Shown here in pieces: positions 54,106-63,755 of a stretch of DNA of 64,000 nucleotides; the stretch's first letter is position 1, and every line of letters begins with the position of its first letter. The notes under the pieces were generated by a model. The model worked only from the letters and a program-made list of their open reading frames with translations, ran no database searches and was not told the DNA's origin. Both the position numbers and the translations under genes were made by a program. The DNA is from Oscillospiraceae bacterium (GTDB lineage: Bacteria; Bacillota; Clostridia; Oscillospirales; Oscillospiraceae): positions 124,001 to 188,000 of the forward strand of contig JAAWQX010000001.1 of assembly GCA_022800755.1 (NCBI GenBank), given 5' to 3'.

Positions 54106-54291
54106 ATGGCAAAATGTCAGTTTTGCGACAAGGGTGTTTCTTTTGGCATCCAGGTGTCCCACTCCCACAGACGGTCTAACCGCACGTGGAAGCCCAATGT
54201 GAAGCGCGTCAAGGCCATCGTGGACGGCACGCCCAAGCACGTGTACGTCTGCACCCGCTGCCTGCGCAGCGGCAAGGTCACCCGCGCGTAA
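54106..54291 (+). CDS. rpmB: 50S ribosomal protein L28
   Basis: 61 residues, normal length. AKCQFCDKG and YVCTRCLRSGKV give the CxxC pairs of the zinc-binding (C+) form; SHSHRRSNRTWKPNVK is the L28 signature. Start after GAGGAGG. It is monocistronic, ending at a terminator. Confidence 0.98.
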   Translation: MAKCQFCDKGVSFGIQVSHSHRRSNRTWKPNVKRVKAIVDGTPKHVYVCTRCLRSGKVTRA

Positions 54292-54314
54292 CGCGTAAAT
54301 TGATTTACCCGAAA

Positions 54315-54348
54315 CAAGCCTGCCGGCAAAACGCTGGCGGGCTTTTTT
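54315..54348 (+). terminator. rpmB terminator
   Basis: Stem AAGCCTGCC/GGCGGGCTT with GC pairs near the loop, then TTTTTT. Confidence 0.88.
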
Positions 54349-54379
54349 CGGATATTGCGAAACAGAAAGGAGTATGACG

Positions 54380-54799
54380 ATGCAGTACAAACGATTCGAC
54401 AACACGGTCTTTCTCCGCATCGACAAGGGAGAAGAGATTCTCGAACAGCTTCAGGCCATGGCCCAGGCGGAGCACATCACCCTCGCTTCCGTGCAGGCGC
54501 TGGGCGCCGTGGACGACTTCACCGTGGGCGTGTTCAATACCGCGGAGAAGAAATATTACGCCAACCACTTTGAAGGCACGTATGAGATCGTGTCCCTGAC
54601 CGGCACCATTACCACCAAAAACGGCGAGTTTTACGCCCATTTGCACATGAGCGCCGGAGACGACAAGGGCCTCGTGGTGGGCGGACATCTCAACCGCGCC
54701 ATGGTCAGCGCTACCTGCGAGATGGTGGTCACTGTGGTGCCCGGCACCGTGGAACGGGTGTTCCATGAGGACGTGGGGCTGAACCTGTTTCAGTTTTGA
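54380..54799 (+). CDS. PPC/DUF296 domain protein
   Basis: ATG at 54380 is 7 nt after AGGAG (54374 is too close) and gives 139 residues. Features of the PPC domain are seen: RIDKGEEILEQL, a central QALGAVDDFTVGVF, and the metal-like HLHMSAGDDKGLVVGGHL. In bacteria these form trimers of unknown function; in plants the domain is found with AT-hooks. Stop is 1 nt from the next gene, so the two are co-transcribed. Confidence 0.88.
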   Translation: MQYKRFDNTVFLRIDKGEEILEQLQAMAQAEHITLASVQALGAVDDFTVGVFNTAEKKYYANHFEGTYEIVSLTGTITTKNGEFYAHLHMSAGDDKGLVVGGHLNRAMVSATCEMVVTVVPGTVERVFHEDVGLNLFQF

Positions 54800-54800
54800 T

Positions 54801-55424
54801 ATGAAAGAAGTCGATCCGAAACAGACCCGGCGGGCGGCGGCGTTTGAACTGTGGATACACGCGCCCATGCCCATGGTCACGATTTTCAAGACGCTGGATG
54901 TGACGAATCTCGTGAAACTGCGGCGCAGGCATGGGCTTTCATTTAATATGCTCATGTGCTGGTGCATCGGCAAGGCCGCGGCGCAGACGGAGGAGTTTTA
55001 TCTGCTCCCCGTGGGCGACAAGCTGATGGCGTATGATAAACTCGCGGTCAACACCGTGGTCGCCACCGCCGATGACGATATCAGTAACTGCGACCTGCCG
55101 TTTTTTGACGACCTGCGGCACTTTGACGCGGAGTACCGGGCGCGGACGGCTCAAGTGCGTGACAGCGGACAGCCCTATGAACTGGGCGAGGACTATATGG
55201 TCATCGGCACCTCCGCGCTGGCCCAATATGACATCGACGGGGCGGTGAATATTTACGCCGGGGTCTATAACAACCCCTTTCTGATTTGGGGAAAATATCG
55301 AAAAAAGTTCCGGCGAACGACCCTTCCCATCTCGTTCCAGTTCCACCACACCCAAATGGACGGTGCCCACGCGGGGCGGTTTTTGGAGCGTTTGCAATCG
55401 GAGATCAGCGGTTTGCGGCTGTAA
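54801..55424 (+). CDS. chloramphenicol-acetyltransferase-like protein
   Basis: 207 residues, similar in length to CAT. The C-terminal active-site motif FQFHHTQMDGAHAGRF carries the HHxxxDG catalytic His. The N-terminus LWIHAPMPMVTIFKTLDVTN and SFNMLMCWCIGKAAA fit the CAT fold. Many such CatA-like chromosomal proteins in Clostridia have no tested resistance role, so acyl acceptor is unknown. Confidence 0.87.
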   Translation: MKEVDPKQTRRAAAFELWIHAPMPMVTIFKTLDVTNLVKLRRRHGLSFNMLMCWCIGKAAAQTEEFYLLPVGDKLMAYDKLAVNTVVATADDDISNCDLPFFDDLRHFDAEYRARTAQVRDSGQPYELGEDYMVIGTSALAQYDIDGAVNIYAGVYNNPFLIWGKYRKKFRRTTLPISFQFHHTQMDGAHAGRFLERLQSEISGLRL

Positions 55425-55428
55425 GCAC

Positions 55429-55459
55429 GCCCGGCACCTTGCGGTGCCGGGCTTTTTTT
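55429..55459 (+). terminator. terminator after the CAT-like gene
   Basis: Perfect 10-bp stem GCCCGGCACC/GGTGCCGGGC, TTGC loop, T7 tail. Confidence 0.95.
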
Positions 55460-55498
55460 GTTATACTAAGATATTAAAAAAACTACAGGAGGCCCCCT

Positions 55499-58400
55499 AT
55501 GCTCACCATCATCACCGGCAAGGCCGGAACGGGAAAAACCGCGGCGGTCATGGATTCCGTCCGGCAGCGGGTGGATACCCGAGCCCGCAGTCTGCTCATC
55601 GTTCCGGAGCAGTACAGCCATGAAGCGGAACGGGAGCTTTGCGCCGCCTGCGGCCCAGCCATGTCCCTGTACGCCGAGGTCATGAGTTTCACAGGATTGG
55701 CCCGGCGGGTGGACCAGCTTTTAGGCAGCGGCGAGGGGACCATGCTGGATAAAGGCGGCAGACTGCTGTGCATGTCCCTGACCCTGTCCCGGCTCTTCCC
55801 GGAACTGCGGCTCTACGGCGCCGCCCGCAAGCGCGTGACCTTGCAGACCCAACTGCTGGAAGCGGTGACAGAGCTCAAGACCGCCTGCATTTCTTCCGAA
55901 CAGCTCTTGCTCGCCAGCGCCGCCTGTGAGGGGCTTTTGGCGGACAAGCTGCACGATTTGGCCCTCATTTTGGAATTTTACGACGCGGTGGTATCCAACG
56001 GCCATGCCGACCCCACCGACCGGCTCACCCGCTTGGCCGGACGCATCGCCGAAGCGGGGCTGGAGCATACCCATATTTACATCGACGGCTTCACGGACTT
56101 CACCCGGCAGCAGCTTGCCGTCATCACCGAACTGCTGGACGCGGGCTGTGACCTGACCGTGTGCCTGACCTGCGACCCAAAGGACGCGAACAACGAGGTA
56201 TTCGCTATCCCTCTGGCGACCTTCCGGCTGCTGCGCCGGGAGGCGGAACAGCGGGGCGTTATGTGCCGGACGGAACACCATGTGTCCCAAACGCCCGACG
56301 CGCCGCTGACTTACTACGGCAACCACCTGTTCACCTACGCCCGGCATGACCCCATAAACGCCGGGGGGCGTGTGCGGCTGTTTTCCGGAGATACCCCGGC
56401 GGACGAGTGCGAACTGGCCGCGGCGGCCTGTCTGGCCCTGGTGCGGACCACCGGGTGCCGCTGGCGGGATATCTCCATCGCCGTGCGGGGATTCGAGGGG
56501 TACGAGACTCTGTTGGACAGTACGTTCCGCAAATACGGCGTGCCGCTGTACCTGACGAAAAAATCCGACCTGCTGGAAAAACCGCTTCCGTCCCTGATCG
56601 CGTCCGCTTATGACGTCATCACCGGCGGCTGGGACGCGGACGACGTGTTCGCCTATCTTCGCACGGGCCTGGCCGGGCTGAGCGCCGAAGAGTGCGACCT
56701 TTTGGAAAACTATGTCCTGCTCTGGGACCTCCGGGGCACGGCCTGGACCCGGGACGCGGATTGGCGGCTGCATCCCGGCGGCTACGCCGACTGCTATACC
56801 GACGAGGAATTGGAGGCCCTGTCCGCCATCAACACCCTGCGCCGCCGGGCCGCCGGACCGCTGGCCGCGCTGGCGAAAGCGGAGCGGTCCGCCCAAAACT
56901 GCCGGGAGCATATCGCCGCGCTGTGGACCCTGCTGGACACCCTCGCCGTGCCTGACACGCTGGAATCCCAGGCCGGGGCGTTGGAATCCGCGGGTTATCC
57001 CCAACAGGCGGCGGAATGCGAACAGTTGTGGGACATCACCGTCACCGCCATGGAGCAGTTCGACGGGCTGCTGGGCGACACGGAGATGGACACCGAGACC
57101 TTTGCCCGCCTGTTCGCCCTGATGCTCTCCCAATACGACATCGGCACCATCCCCATTTCCGTGGACCGGGTAGCGGCGGGCGAAATGGACCGGATGCGCC
57201 GGCGGAACATCCGTCACCTCATCGTCTTGGGCGCGTGTGACGCCAACCTGCCCCGGCAGGAGGAAGCCGCGGGCGTGTTTTCTCCGGAAGACCGGGCGCG
57301 GCTGCTGGAAATCGGGTTGGACTTCGGCACCTGCGCGGAAGCGGAGTTGTGGCGGGAATTCAGTCTCATTTACCACTGTCTCACCCTGCCCAAGGACAGC
57401 CTGATCCTCTCCTACGCTCAATCCGGCGGGAATCTGCCGTCCATCGTGATGAACCGGGCCAAGCTGCTGTTTGGCCTGCCGGTTCTGCCTATCGATACCG
57501 CCCTTTGCAAGTGTCAGGCCCGGGACAGCGCCCTGGAACTGGCGGCGTTCTCCCTGCAAGCCGGGGGCGGACCTGCGGCCCAGGCGGCCGCGGTGTATTT
57601 CAGCCAAACGGAGCCGGACTTACTCCGGCAGCTTCGCGACGCGGCGGTACAGTCTCGGGGGCAGTTGTCCCGCCGGGCAGTGCAGGAATTGTACGGGGAC
57701 AAGTTGCGGCTGTCGCCGTCCCGGATCGATCAATTCGTCTCCTGCCGTTTTTCTTACTTCATGCAATATACCTTAGGCGCCAAACCCCGGCAGCCCGCGG
57801 CCTTTTCCCCGCCGGAGATGGGCACGTTCATACACTACGTCCTGGAACGGGTCGCCGGGCAGGTCATGGACTGCGGCGGCTTCCGGCAGGTGTCCGACGA
57901 GCTGTTGCACCAGTTCACCGACCGGGCCATCGCCCGGTATGTGACCGAATTTCTTAATGACTTCCGGGAAAAAAGCCCCCGGTTCATCTACCTGTTCCGC
58001 CGGCTGACCCGGGATGTTCGCGCTGTCGTAGACGACATGGCCGGCGAACTGCGCCGGTCCCGGTTCGAGCCGCTGAGCTTTGAGCTGAACTTCGGCGCGG
58101 ACCCCCGCACCCCGCCCATGGAGCTGGGCGGCGGCGAGGACGAACTCATCCTCACCGGCGTGGCCGACCGGGTAGACGGCTGGGTCCACGACAACAAGCT
58201 GTATTTGCGGGTGGTGGACTACAAAACCGGCAAAAAAGAGTTCTCCCTGTCCGACGTATGGTACGGCATGGGGCTGCAAATGCTGTTGTATCTGTTCACC
58301 CTGGAAAAATGCGGCGAAACCCTGTACGGCATGGAGGTCGCCCCCGCGGGGGTGCTGTACGTCCCCGCCTTTGACAAAAACGTGCTGAGCGCCTCCGACC

Positions 58401-58819
58401 TCTCCGACGAGGAGATCGCTCAGAAAAAAGCCAAAGTGCACCTTCGCTCCGGCCTGATTTTGAACGACGACGCGGTCATCGCCGCCATGGAAGAAGGCAC
58501 GGAGTATCAATACATCCCCGTTTCCGTCAAAAAGCGGGGCAGTTCCGCGCCGGACGCGCTGGTCAGCGCCGAGGACCTGGGCGTCATTGCCCGGCACATC
58601 GACGATACGCTCCGGCAGCTCGCCGGGGAACTGCGGGCTGGGAGCATCTGCGCCGACCCCTACTATAAAAGCCAGCAGAAAAACGCCTGCGCCTACTGCG
58701 ACTACGCCGACGCGTGCTATTTTCAGGAGGGCCGACACGGAGACAAGCGCCGGTACCTCCGTTCCCTGCCCGCCGACCAGGTCATCAGCCAGATGAAAGG
58801 AGTGCTTCCCCATGTCTGA
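55499..58819 (+). CDS. addB: ATP-dependent helicase/deoxyribonuclease subunit B
   Basis: 1106 residues. N-terminal Walker A ITGKAGTGKT. The C-terminal nuclease domain starts with SRIDQFVSCRFSYFMQYTL, has VVDYKTGKKEFSL, and ends with CAYCDYADACYF, the Cys set that holds the AddB 4Fe-4S cluster. With AddA it resects double-strand breaks up to Chi. It overlaps addA by 8 nt. Confidence 0.96.
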   Translation: MLTIITGKAGTGKTAAVMDSVRQRVDTRARSLLIVPEQYSHEAERELCAACGPAMSLYAEVMSFTGLARRVDQLLGSGEGTMLDKGGRLLCMSLTLSRLFPELRLYGAARKRVTLQTQLLEAVTELKTACISSEQLLLASAACEGLLADKLHDLALILEFYDAVVSNGHADPTDRLTRLAGRIAEAGLEHTHIYIDGFTDFTRQQLAVITELLDAGCDLTVCLTCDPKDANNEVFAIPLATFRLLRREAEQRGVMCRTEHHVSQTPDAPLTYYGNHLFTYARHDPINAGGRVRLFSGDTPADECELAAAACLALVRTTGCRWRDISIAVRGFEGYETLLDSTFRKYGVPLYLTKKSDLLEKPLPSLIASAYDVITGGWDADDVFAYLRTGLAGLSAEECDLLENYVLLWDLRGTAWTRDADWRLHPGGYADCYTDEELEALSAINTLRRRAAGPLAALAKAERSAQNCREHIAALWTLLDTLAVPDTLESQAGALESAGYPQQAAECEQLWDITVTAMEQFDGLLGDTEMDTETFARLFALMLSQYDIGTIPISVDRVAAGEMDRMRRRNIRHLIVLGACDANLPRQEEAAGVFSPEDRARLLEIGLDFGTCAEAELWREFSLIYHCLTLPKDSLILSYAQSGGNLPSIVMNRAKLLFGLPVLPIDTALCKCQARDSALELAAFSLQAGGGPAAQAAAVYFSQTEPDLLRQLRDAAVQSRGQLSRRAVQELYGDKLRLSPSRIDQFVSCRFSYFMQYTLGAKPRQPAAFSPPEMGTFIHYVLERVAGQVMDCGGFRQVSDELLHQFTDRAIARYVTEFLNDFREKSPRFIYLFRRLTRDVRAVVDDMAGELRRSRFEPLSFELNFGADPRTPPMELGGGEDELILTGVADRVDGWVHDNKLYLRVVDYKTGKKEFSLSDVWYGMGLQMLLYLFTLEKCGETLYGMEVAPAGVLYVPAFDKNVLSASDLSDEEIAQKKAKVHLRSGLILNDDAVIAAMEEGTEYQYIPVSVKKRGSSAPDALVSAEDLGVIARHIDDTLRQLAGELRAGSICADPYYKSQQKNACAYCDYADACYFQEGRHGDKRRYLRSLPADQVISQMKGVLPHV

Positions 58820-61800
58820 CTTCTCCCCCACCAAGCAACAGCAGCAGGCCATCGACGCCCGGGGCAGCGCCATTCTCGTCTCCGCCGCCGCCGGCTCCGG
58901 CAAGACCCGGGTGCTGACCCAGCGGCTCATGGCCTACCTCACCGAAACCCCGGCGAAAAGCATCGACAGCTTTCTCATCATCACCTACACCCGGGCCGCC
59001 GCCGGAGAACTGCGGGCCCGCATCACGGAAGAGCTCAGCCGGGCCATGGCCCAGCGCCCCGACGACCCGGGACTGCGGCGGCAGTACGCCCTTTTGGGCC
59101 GCGCCCAGATCGGCACCATCCACAGCTTTTGCATGGACCTGCTGCGCCGGCACTGTATGGGCCTGGGGCTCAGCCCCGACTTCCAGGTAGCCGACGAGAC
59201 CCGCGCCGCCGCCATGAAGCGCGCCGCTCTGACCCGGACCCTGGAAGCCGCTTATGAGCGCATCGATACCGACGACGCGTTCCGCCTTTTGGTGGACACC
59301 GTAGGCGCCGGGCGGGACGACGCCCGTTTGGAAGCGTTGATTTTAAAACTCCACGAAAAAATGCAGTCCCACCCAGACCCCGCCCGGTGGGCCGAACAGC
59401 AGCGCAGCGCCCTGTACGCCGAGGGTGTCACCGATGCCGGGGACACCGTCTGGGGACAGTATTTGCTGGAGCAAACTGCCCGGGATGCCGGATACTGGGC
59501 CGATGTCATGGATAGGTTGCTTGCGCTCATGTCCCGGCCGGAGTACGGATACATCGGAGAAAAATACGCCGGCAGTATCGCACAGACCGCCGACGGGCTC
59601 CGGGACTTTTCCCGGGCCGCCGGGCAGAGCTGGGACGCCGCGGCCGCCCTGGCGGACATCCCCTTCCCCCGGCTCGGTTCCCTGCGGGAGCCGCCTGACG
59701 CCGACGTGGTGGAGACCGTCAAGGCCCGCCGGGACGCGTGCAAAAAGGCCTGCGGAAAGTTCAAAACGGAGTTTTCCGAGCCCTCGGAAAAGGTCCTGTC
59801 CGACCTGCGCAAAACCGCGCCCGCCATGGACGCACTGCTGTCCCTGACCCTAGAGTTCGACAAGGCCTACGCCGCGGACAAGCGCCGGCGGGGGCTGGTG
59901 GACTACTCCGACCTGGAGCACTTCGCCGCCCGGTTGCTCTCCGACGCCGACGGCGCACCCACGCCCCTGGCCCGGGAGCTTTCCCAGCGCTATACGGAGA
60001 TCATGGTGGACGAGTACCAGGACGTGAACCAGGTACAGGAACTCATCTTCCGCTGTGTATCCAAAGATGGCGCAAACCTGTTTACCGTGGGCGACGTCAA
60101 GCAGTCAATCTACCGCTTCCGCCTGGCCGACCCCGGTATTTTCACGGAAAAATACCTCTCCTACGCCGATTACGACGGCGCGCCGGAGGACGTTCCCCGG
60201 CGCATCCTGCTGCAGCAGAACTTCCGCTCCCGGCGTGAAATTCTGGACGGCGCGAACGCGGTGTTTGAAAACATCATGTCCCGGCAGCTGGGCGAGTTGG
60301 ATTATGACGAGAACGCCCGGCTGAACCTGGGCGCGTCGTATGACGGGGCCGTCCCGCCGCCCACGCTGTACCTGCTGCGTGCGCCTCAGGCAAGCGAGGA
60401 CGAGGAGACCCCGGACCTCCACGCAGCGGAAGCCGGGTTTGTTGCCCGGCAGATTCGCCAAATCATCGACGGGCAGCTGCCCGTGACCGATGGAGCCGTT
60501 CAGCGTCCGGCCCGGTATTCGGACATCGTACTGCTCATGCGCTCGGTCAACACCGTCTCCGGCATCTACCGGCAGGCTCTGGCGGAACAGGGCATCCCCG
60601 TGCAGGCGGAGCAGGGCGGCGGATATTACGAAAGCCCGGAAATTTCCTTTATGATGTCCCTGCTGGCGGTCATTGACAACCCCTGTCAGGACGTGCCCCT
60701 CATCGCCGTACTGCGCTCGCCCTATCTGGCCTTCATGCCGGACGACCTCGCCGCCATCCGGGCGTGCAGCAGGAAAACGGATTTTTACCACGCCTTGTGC
60801 CTTCGGGCGGCGGAAGACGGCAAATGCCGCCGGTTTCTGGACCATTTGTCCACCCTGCGGCAAATTGCCCCGGACCTGCCGTTGCCGGAGCTGCTGTGGC
60901 ACATTTACGGAGATTTTTCCATTCTCACCGTCAGTTCCGCCATGGAAGACGGCGCTTTGCGCCGGCGGAACCTCATCGCGCTGATCGACCTGGCTGCGCA
61001 GTTTGAAGCCTCCGGCTATCAAGGGCTGCGGCGCTTTGTGCGCTGGCTGGGCCGTCAGGCCGAATCCGGGCAGGAGCCGCCCCTCGCCGGTGCCGACAAC
61101 GCCGATGCGGTGCGCATTATGAGCATCCACAAATCAAAAGGCCTGGAATTCCCCATCGTATTTTTGTGCGATACCGCCCGGCGGTTCAATAAATCCGACA
61201 CCATGGACACCGTCCTGGTCCACCCGGACCTGGGCCTCGGCCCCAAAGTCACGGACACCCGCCGGGGCATCGAATTTCACTCCATGCCCCGGCGGGCCAT
61301 CGCCCGGAAGATGAATCAGGAGACCCTCAGCGAGGAAATGCGGCTGCTTTATGTGGCCATGACCCGTGCAAAAGAGTACCTTGTTATGACCGCCGCGCTG
61401 AAAGATCCCGACAAAACCGTAGGCGAACTGGCGCCGCTGGTGTCCGCGCCCATGCCGCCCCAAATTCTGGCCAACGCCGGCGCGCCGGTGCAGTGGCTCA
61501 TTTCCGCGGCGCTGGCGGACCGGCAGACCCATCTTTCCATTCAGTACGCCGACTTGCAGGATGTGGAAAACACGCCCTCCGTCGTCCCCGGCACTTGCCC
61601 GGTCTTTGACGACGGGCTGCTGGAAAGCATTCGGGAAAACCTGCGCTTTGTCTACCCCCATGCCGCCGCGCAGGAGATTCCTTCCAAGCTCACCGCCACG
61701 GAACTCAAGCACATTGGCGACGAATCCGACCCGGACGCCGCCGCACTGACGGATTCCCGGGACCGCCGTTTCCGCGCGTTCTCCCCCGGCGCGGCGGCGC

Positions 61801-62312
61801 GGCTCACCGCGGCCCAGCGGGGTACGGCCACCCATCTGGTGTTCCAGCACATCGACATCGCCCAAACCCAAACGCTCGCCCAGGTGGAACAGGAAATCGC
61901 CCGGCTGAAAACCCTGGGCTTCCTCACCGCCCAGCAGGCCGGGGCCGTGGACGCCCGGCAGATCTACCGCTTTTTCGCTTCTCCCGAGGGCGGGGAATTG
62001 CGGGACGCGGACAGTGTGCTGCGGGAATTCAAATTTTCCCTCCTGCGCCCCGCCGGCGCGTATTTCCCCGGCGGCGGAGACGACGAACTGCTGCTGCAAG
62101 GCGTGATCGACTGCGCGGCGGAAAAAAACGGCGTATGGACCGTCATCGACTACAAAACCGATTTCGTCACTGCCGACACCGTCCAGGCCCGGGGTGAATT
62201 CTATCGCAGCCAGGTGGCGGCGTATCAGCAGGCACTTGTTGAAATCACCGGAAAACCCGTGGCAAAAACGGTTTTGTATTTCCTGCACCCCGGAATTTCC
62301 ATTACTTTTTGA
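58812..62312 (+). CDS. addA: ATP-dependent helicase/nuclease subunit A
   Basis: 1166 residues. UvrD-like helicase: Q-motif FSPTKQQQQAI, Walker A SAAAGSGKTRVL, Walker B MVDEYQDVN, motif III-like VGDVKQSIYRFR, IMSIHKSKGLEFPIVF, and LLYVAMTRAKEYL. C-terminal RecB-like nuclease with VIDYKTDFV. It is the partner of addB directly upstream. Confidence 0.97.
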   Translation: MSDFSPTKQQQQAIDARGSAILVSAAAGSGKTRVLTQRLMAYLTETPAKSIDSFLIITYTRAAAGELRARITEELSRAMAQRPDDPGLRRQYALLGRAQIGTIHSFCMDLLRRHCMGLGLSPDFQVADETRAAAMKRAALTRTLEAAYERIDTDDAFRLLVDTVGAGRDDARLEALILKLHEKMQSHPDPARWAEQQRSALYAEGVTDAGDTVWGQYLLEQTARDAGYWADVMDRLLALMSRPEYGYIGEKYAGSIAQTADGLRDFSRAAGQSWDAAAALADIPFPRLGSLREPPDADVVETVKARRDACKKACGKFKTEFSEPSEKVLSDLRKTAPAMDALLSLTLEFDKAYAADKRRRGLVDYSDLEHFAARLLSDADGAPTPLARELSQRYTEIMVDEYQDVNQVQELIFRCVSKDGANLFTVGDVKQSIYRFRLADPGIFTEKYLSYADYDGAPEDVPRRILLQQNFRSRREILDGANAVFENIMSRQLGELDYDENARLNLGASYDGAVPPPTLYLLRAPQASEDEETPDLHAAEAGFVARQIRQIIDGQLPVTDGAVQRPARYSDIVLLMRSVNTVSGIYRQALAEQGIPVQAEQGGGYYESPEISFMMSLLAVIDNPCQDVPLIAVLRSPYLAFMPDDLAAIRACSRKTDFYHALCLRAAEDGKCRRFLDHLSTLRQIAPDLPLPELLWHIYGDFSILTVSSAMEDGALRRRNLIALIDLAAQFEASGYQGLRRFVRWLGRQAESGQEPPLAGADNADAVRIMSIHKSKGLEFPIVFLCDTARRFNKSDTMDTVLVHPDLGLGPKVTDTRRGIEFHSMPRRAIARKMNQETLSEEMRLLYVAMTRAKEYLVMTAALKDPDKTVGELAPLVSAPMPPQILANAGAPVQWLISAALADRQTHLSIQYADLQDVENTPSVVPGTCPVFDDGLLESIRENLRFVYPHAAAQEIPSKLTATELKHIGDESDPDAAALTDSRDRRFRAFSPGAAARLTAAQRGTATHLVFQHIDIAQTQTLAQVEQEIARLKTLGFLTAQQAGAVDARQIYRFFASPEGGELRDADSVLREFKFSLLRPAGAYFPGGGDDELLLQGVIDCAAEKNGVWTVIDYKTDFVTADTVQARGEFYRSQVAAYQQALVEITGKPVAKTVLYFLHPGISITF

Positions 62313-62322
62313 CGTTTAGGTC

Positions 62323-62351
62323 TTGCAATTGCGCGCATTCTATGGTAGAAT
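62323..62351 (+). promoter_or_regulatory. rpmE promoter
   Basis: TTGCAA, 17-bp spacer, TAGAAT, between addA and rpmE. Confidence 0.75.
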
Positions 62352-62360
62352 CACACTTGC

Positions 62361-62394
62361 GTCTTGTAACCACATGGAACCATGTACTCAAGAC
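62361..62394 (+). promoter_or_regulatory. rpmE 5' leader hairpin
   Basis: Two-part stem GTCTTG/CAAGAC enclosing ACATGG/CCATGT with an AA loop, 23 nt before the start codon. Candidate autoregulatory L31 leader; families of L31 leaders have been proposed computationally in bacteria. Confidence 0.5.
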
Positions 62395-62417
62395 AGTCTA
62401 ATTGAAGGAGAATCGCC

Positions 62418-62618
62418 ATGAAGGAAGGGATCCATCCCGATTATCAGCCCACCACCATCCGCTGCGCCTGCGGCGCGGTGTATGAGACCGGCTCCACGAA
62501 AAAGGATATCACGGTCGAAATCTGCGCCAAGTGCCATCCGTTCTACACCGGCAAGCAGAAGCTGGTCGATACCAGCGGCCGCGTGGACAAGTTCAACAAG
62601 CGCTACGGCGTGAAATAA
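62418..62618 (+). CDS. rpmE: 50S ribosomal protein L31
   Basis: 66 residues. [20 protein letters not shown] is the L31 N-terminus; CxC and [20 protein letters not shown] mark the zinc (C+) type. Strong GAAGGAG site. It is monocistronic between addA and spo0A. Confidence 0.98.
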   Translation: MKEGIHPDYQPTTIRCACGAVYETGSTKKDITVEICAKCHPFYTGKQKLVDTSGRVDKFNKRYGVK

Positions 62619-62642
62619 GGCTGATCCTATCGGAAACGATAA

Positions 62643-62675
62643 AGGAAGCGCCCCGTAAATGCGGGGCGCTTCCTT
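62643..62675. terminator. bidirectional terminator between rpmE and spo0A
   Basis: Stem AAGGAAGCGCCCCG/CGGGGCGCTTCCTT, T5 on the plus side; the two genes converge here. Confidence 0.92.
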
Positions 62676-62676
62676 T

Positions 62677-63456
62677 TTATTTCCCTTCCATGGCTTTGCG
62701 CTGCAAGACCAGGCGGTCAGCGATCATCGCGATAAACTCGCTGTTCGTGGGCTTCCCTTTGATGCCCGAAACCGTGTAGCCGAAGAACTTTTGCAGCACT
62801 TCCACATCGCCCCGGTCCCAAGCGACCTCAATGGCGTGGCGGATGGCCCGTTCCACACGGGACGGCGTTGTATTGAACTTCTTCGCCACCGCGGGGTACA
62901 AAACCTTTGTCACGCCGCCCAGCATTTCCATGTCGTTGGACGTGAGCACAATAGCTTCCCGCAGATATTGATAGCCCTTGATATGCGCCGGAACGCCGAT
63001 CTCGTGGATGATATCCGTGACCATCGCCTCAAGACTGGGCGCGGGGACCTCCATTACAGGAGTGCTCACCATCCGCAGACTCTTGCTGGCCCGCAGCTCC
63101 CGCATTTTCAGCAGCAGAGACGGGACATCCACAGGCTTGGGCGCAAAATAGGCAGCGCCTAAATTGCCGCAGTCCGCACAGGTCTGACTGTTCACGAAAG
63201 CGCTCATCACGATTACGTCACCGCTCAGCCCCAGCTCCGAAAATTTTCTTAAAATGCCAAGGCCATCCAGTTTGGGCTGTACCAACTCCATGAGTACGAT
63301 ATCCGGATTGAACTGCTGCATCATCGATACCGTTTCCAAACCATCTTTTGTCTCCCCGACCACGATCATGTCCTCTTCCTCGGAAATGACATCCTTCAAG
63401 ACCAGCCGGAAGTCGTCCTCCGGCTCCGCGATCAGGACACGCATTTTGGTTTCCAT
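62677..63456 (-). CDS. spo0A: Spo0A sporulation response regulator with altered receiver
   Basis: 259 residues. The C-terminal DNA-binding half ([50 protein letters not shown]) is almost textbook Spo0A. In the receiver, a gap-free comparison with B. subtilis Spo0A puts Glu-57 where phosphoacceptor Asp-56 should be ([12 protein letters not shown] versus VLDIIMPHLDG), and the acidic pocket pair DD reads EP. Lys in PKPVD is kept. Phosphorylation by the usual relay is therefore doubtful. It follows GGAGGAG; a 0A-box match lies upstream. Confidence 0.95.
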   Translation of the reverse strand: METKMRVLIAEPEDDFRLVLKDVISEEEDMIVVGETKDGLETVSMMQQFNPDIVLMELVQPKLDGLGILRKFSELGLSGDVIVMSAFVNSQTCADCGNLGAAYFAPKPVDVPSLLLKMRELRASKSLRMVSTPVMEVPAPSLEAMVTDIIHEIGVPAHIKGYQYLREAIVLTSNDMEMLGGVTKVLYPAVAKKFNTTPSRVERAIRHAIEVAWDRGDVEVLQKFFGYTVSGIKGKPTNSEFIAMIADRLVLQRKAMEGK

Positions 63457-63641
63457 AACTTTTCTCCTCCATATTTTGATTAACGGCGAGCATTTTTTCT
63501 ATGTACGCCTGTATGCCGCTTAACTACCTATGATTGTACACATCGAATTGTAGTATTTCAATAACAAAATGGTAAAAAACGGAAATTATTTGTTGACATA
63601 ATATGACCGGATTCTTCCTAATTCTACAATTCCCGACAGTG

Positions 63642-63648
63642 TTCGACA
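63642..63648 (-). promoter_or_regulatory. 0A-box match upstream of spo0A
   Basis: TGTCGAA on the minus strand, the core Spo0A target sequence, about 186 bp upstream of the spo0A start and near TGTTGAA. It suggests autoregulation. A clear sigma-H promoter was not identified. Confidence 0.45.
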
Positions 63649-63715
63649 GAATTCAACACAAGACCCGCTCTTTCCCGAACTTTCTCATTTGTCATTTTTC
63701 GTCACCGTTTCCCAA

Positions 63716-63754
63716 AATGCGCCCCCATCTGCCAAATGCGGATGGGGGCGCATT
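63716..63754 (-). terminator. terminator of the NYN-domain gene
   Basis: Perfect 14-bp stem AATGCGCCCCCATC/GATGGGGGCGCATT immediately past the stop codon, with a short minus-strand T run. Confidence 0.85.
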
Positions 63755-63755
63755 G

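Noticed and set aside
54801-55424. Antibiotic resistance gene call for the CAT-like protein
   Set aside because: The catalytic His motif is present, but chromosomal CatA-like proteins are common and untested; a resistance phenotype cannot be claimed.
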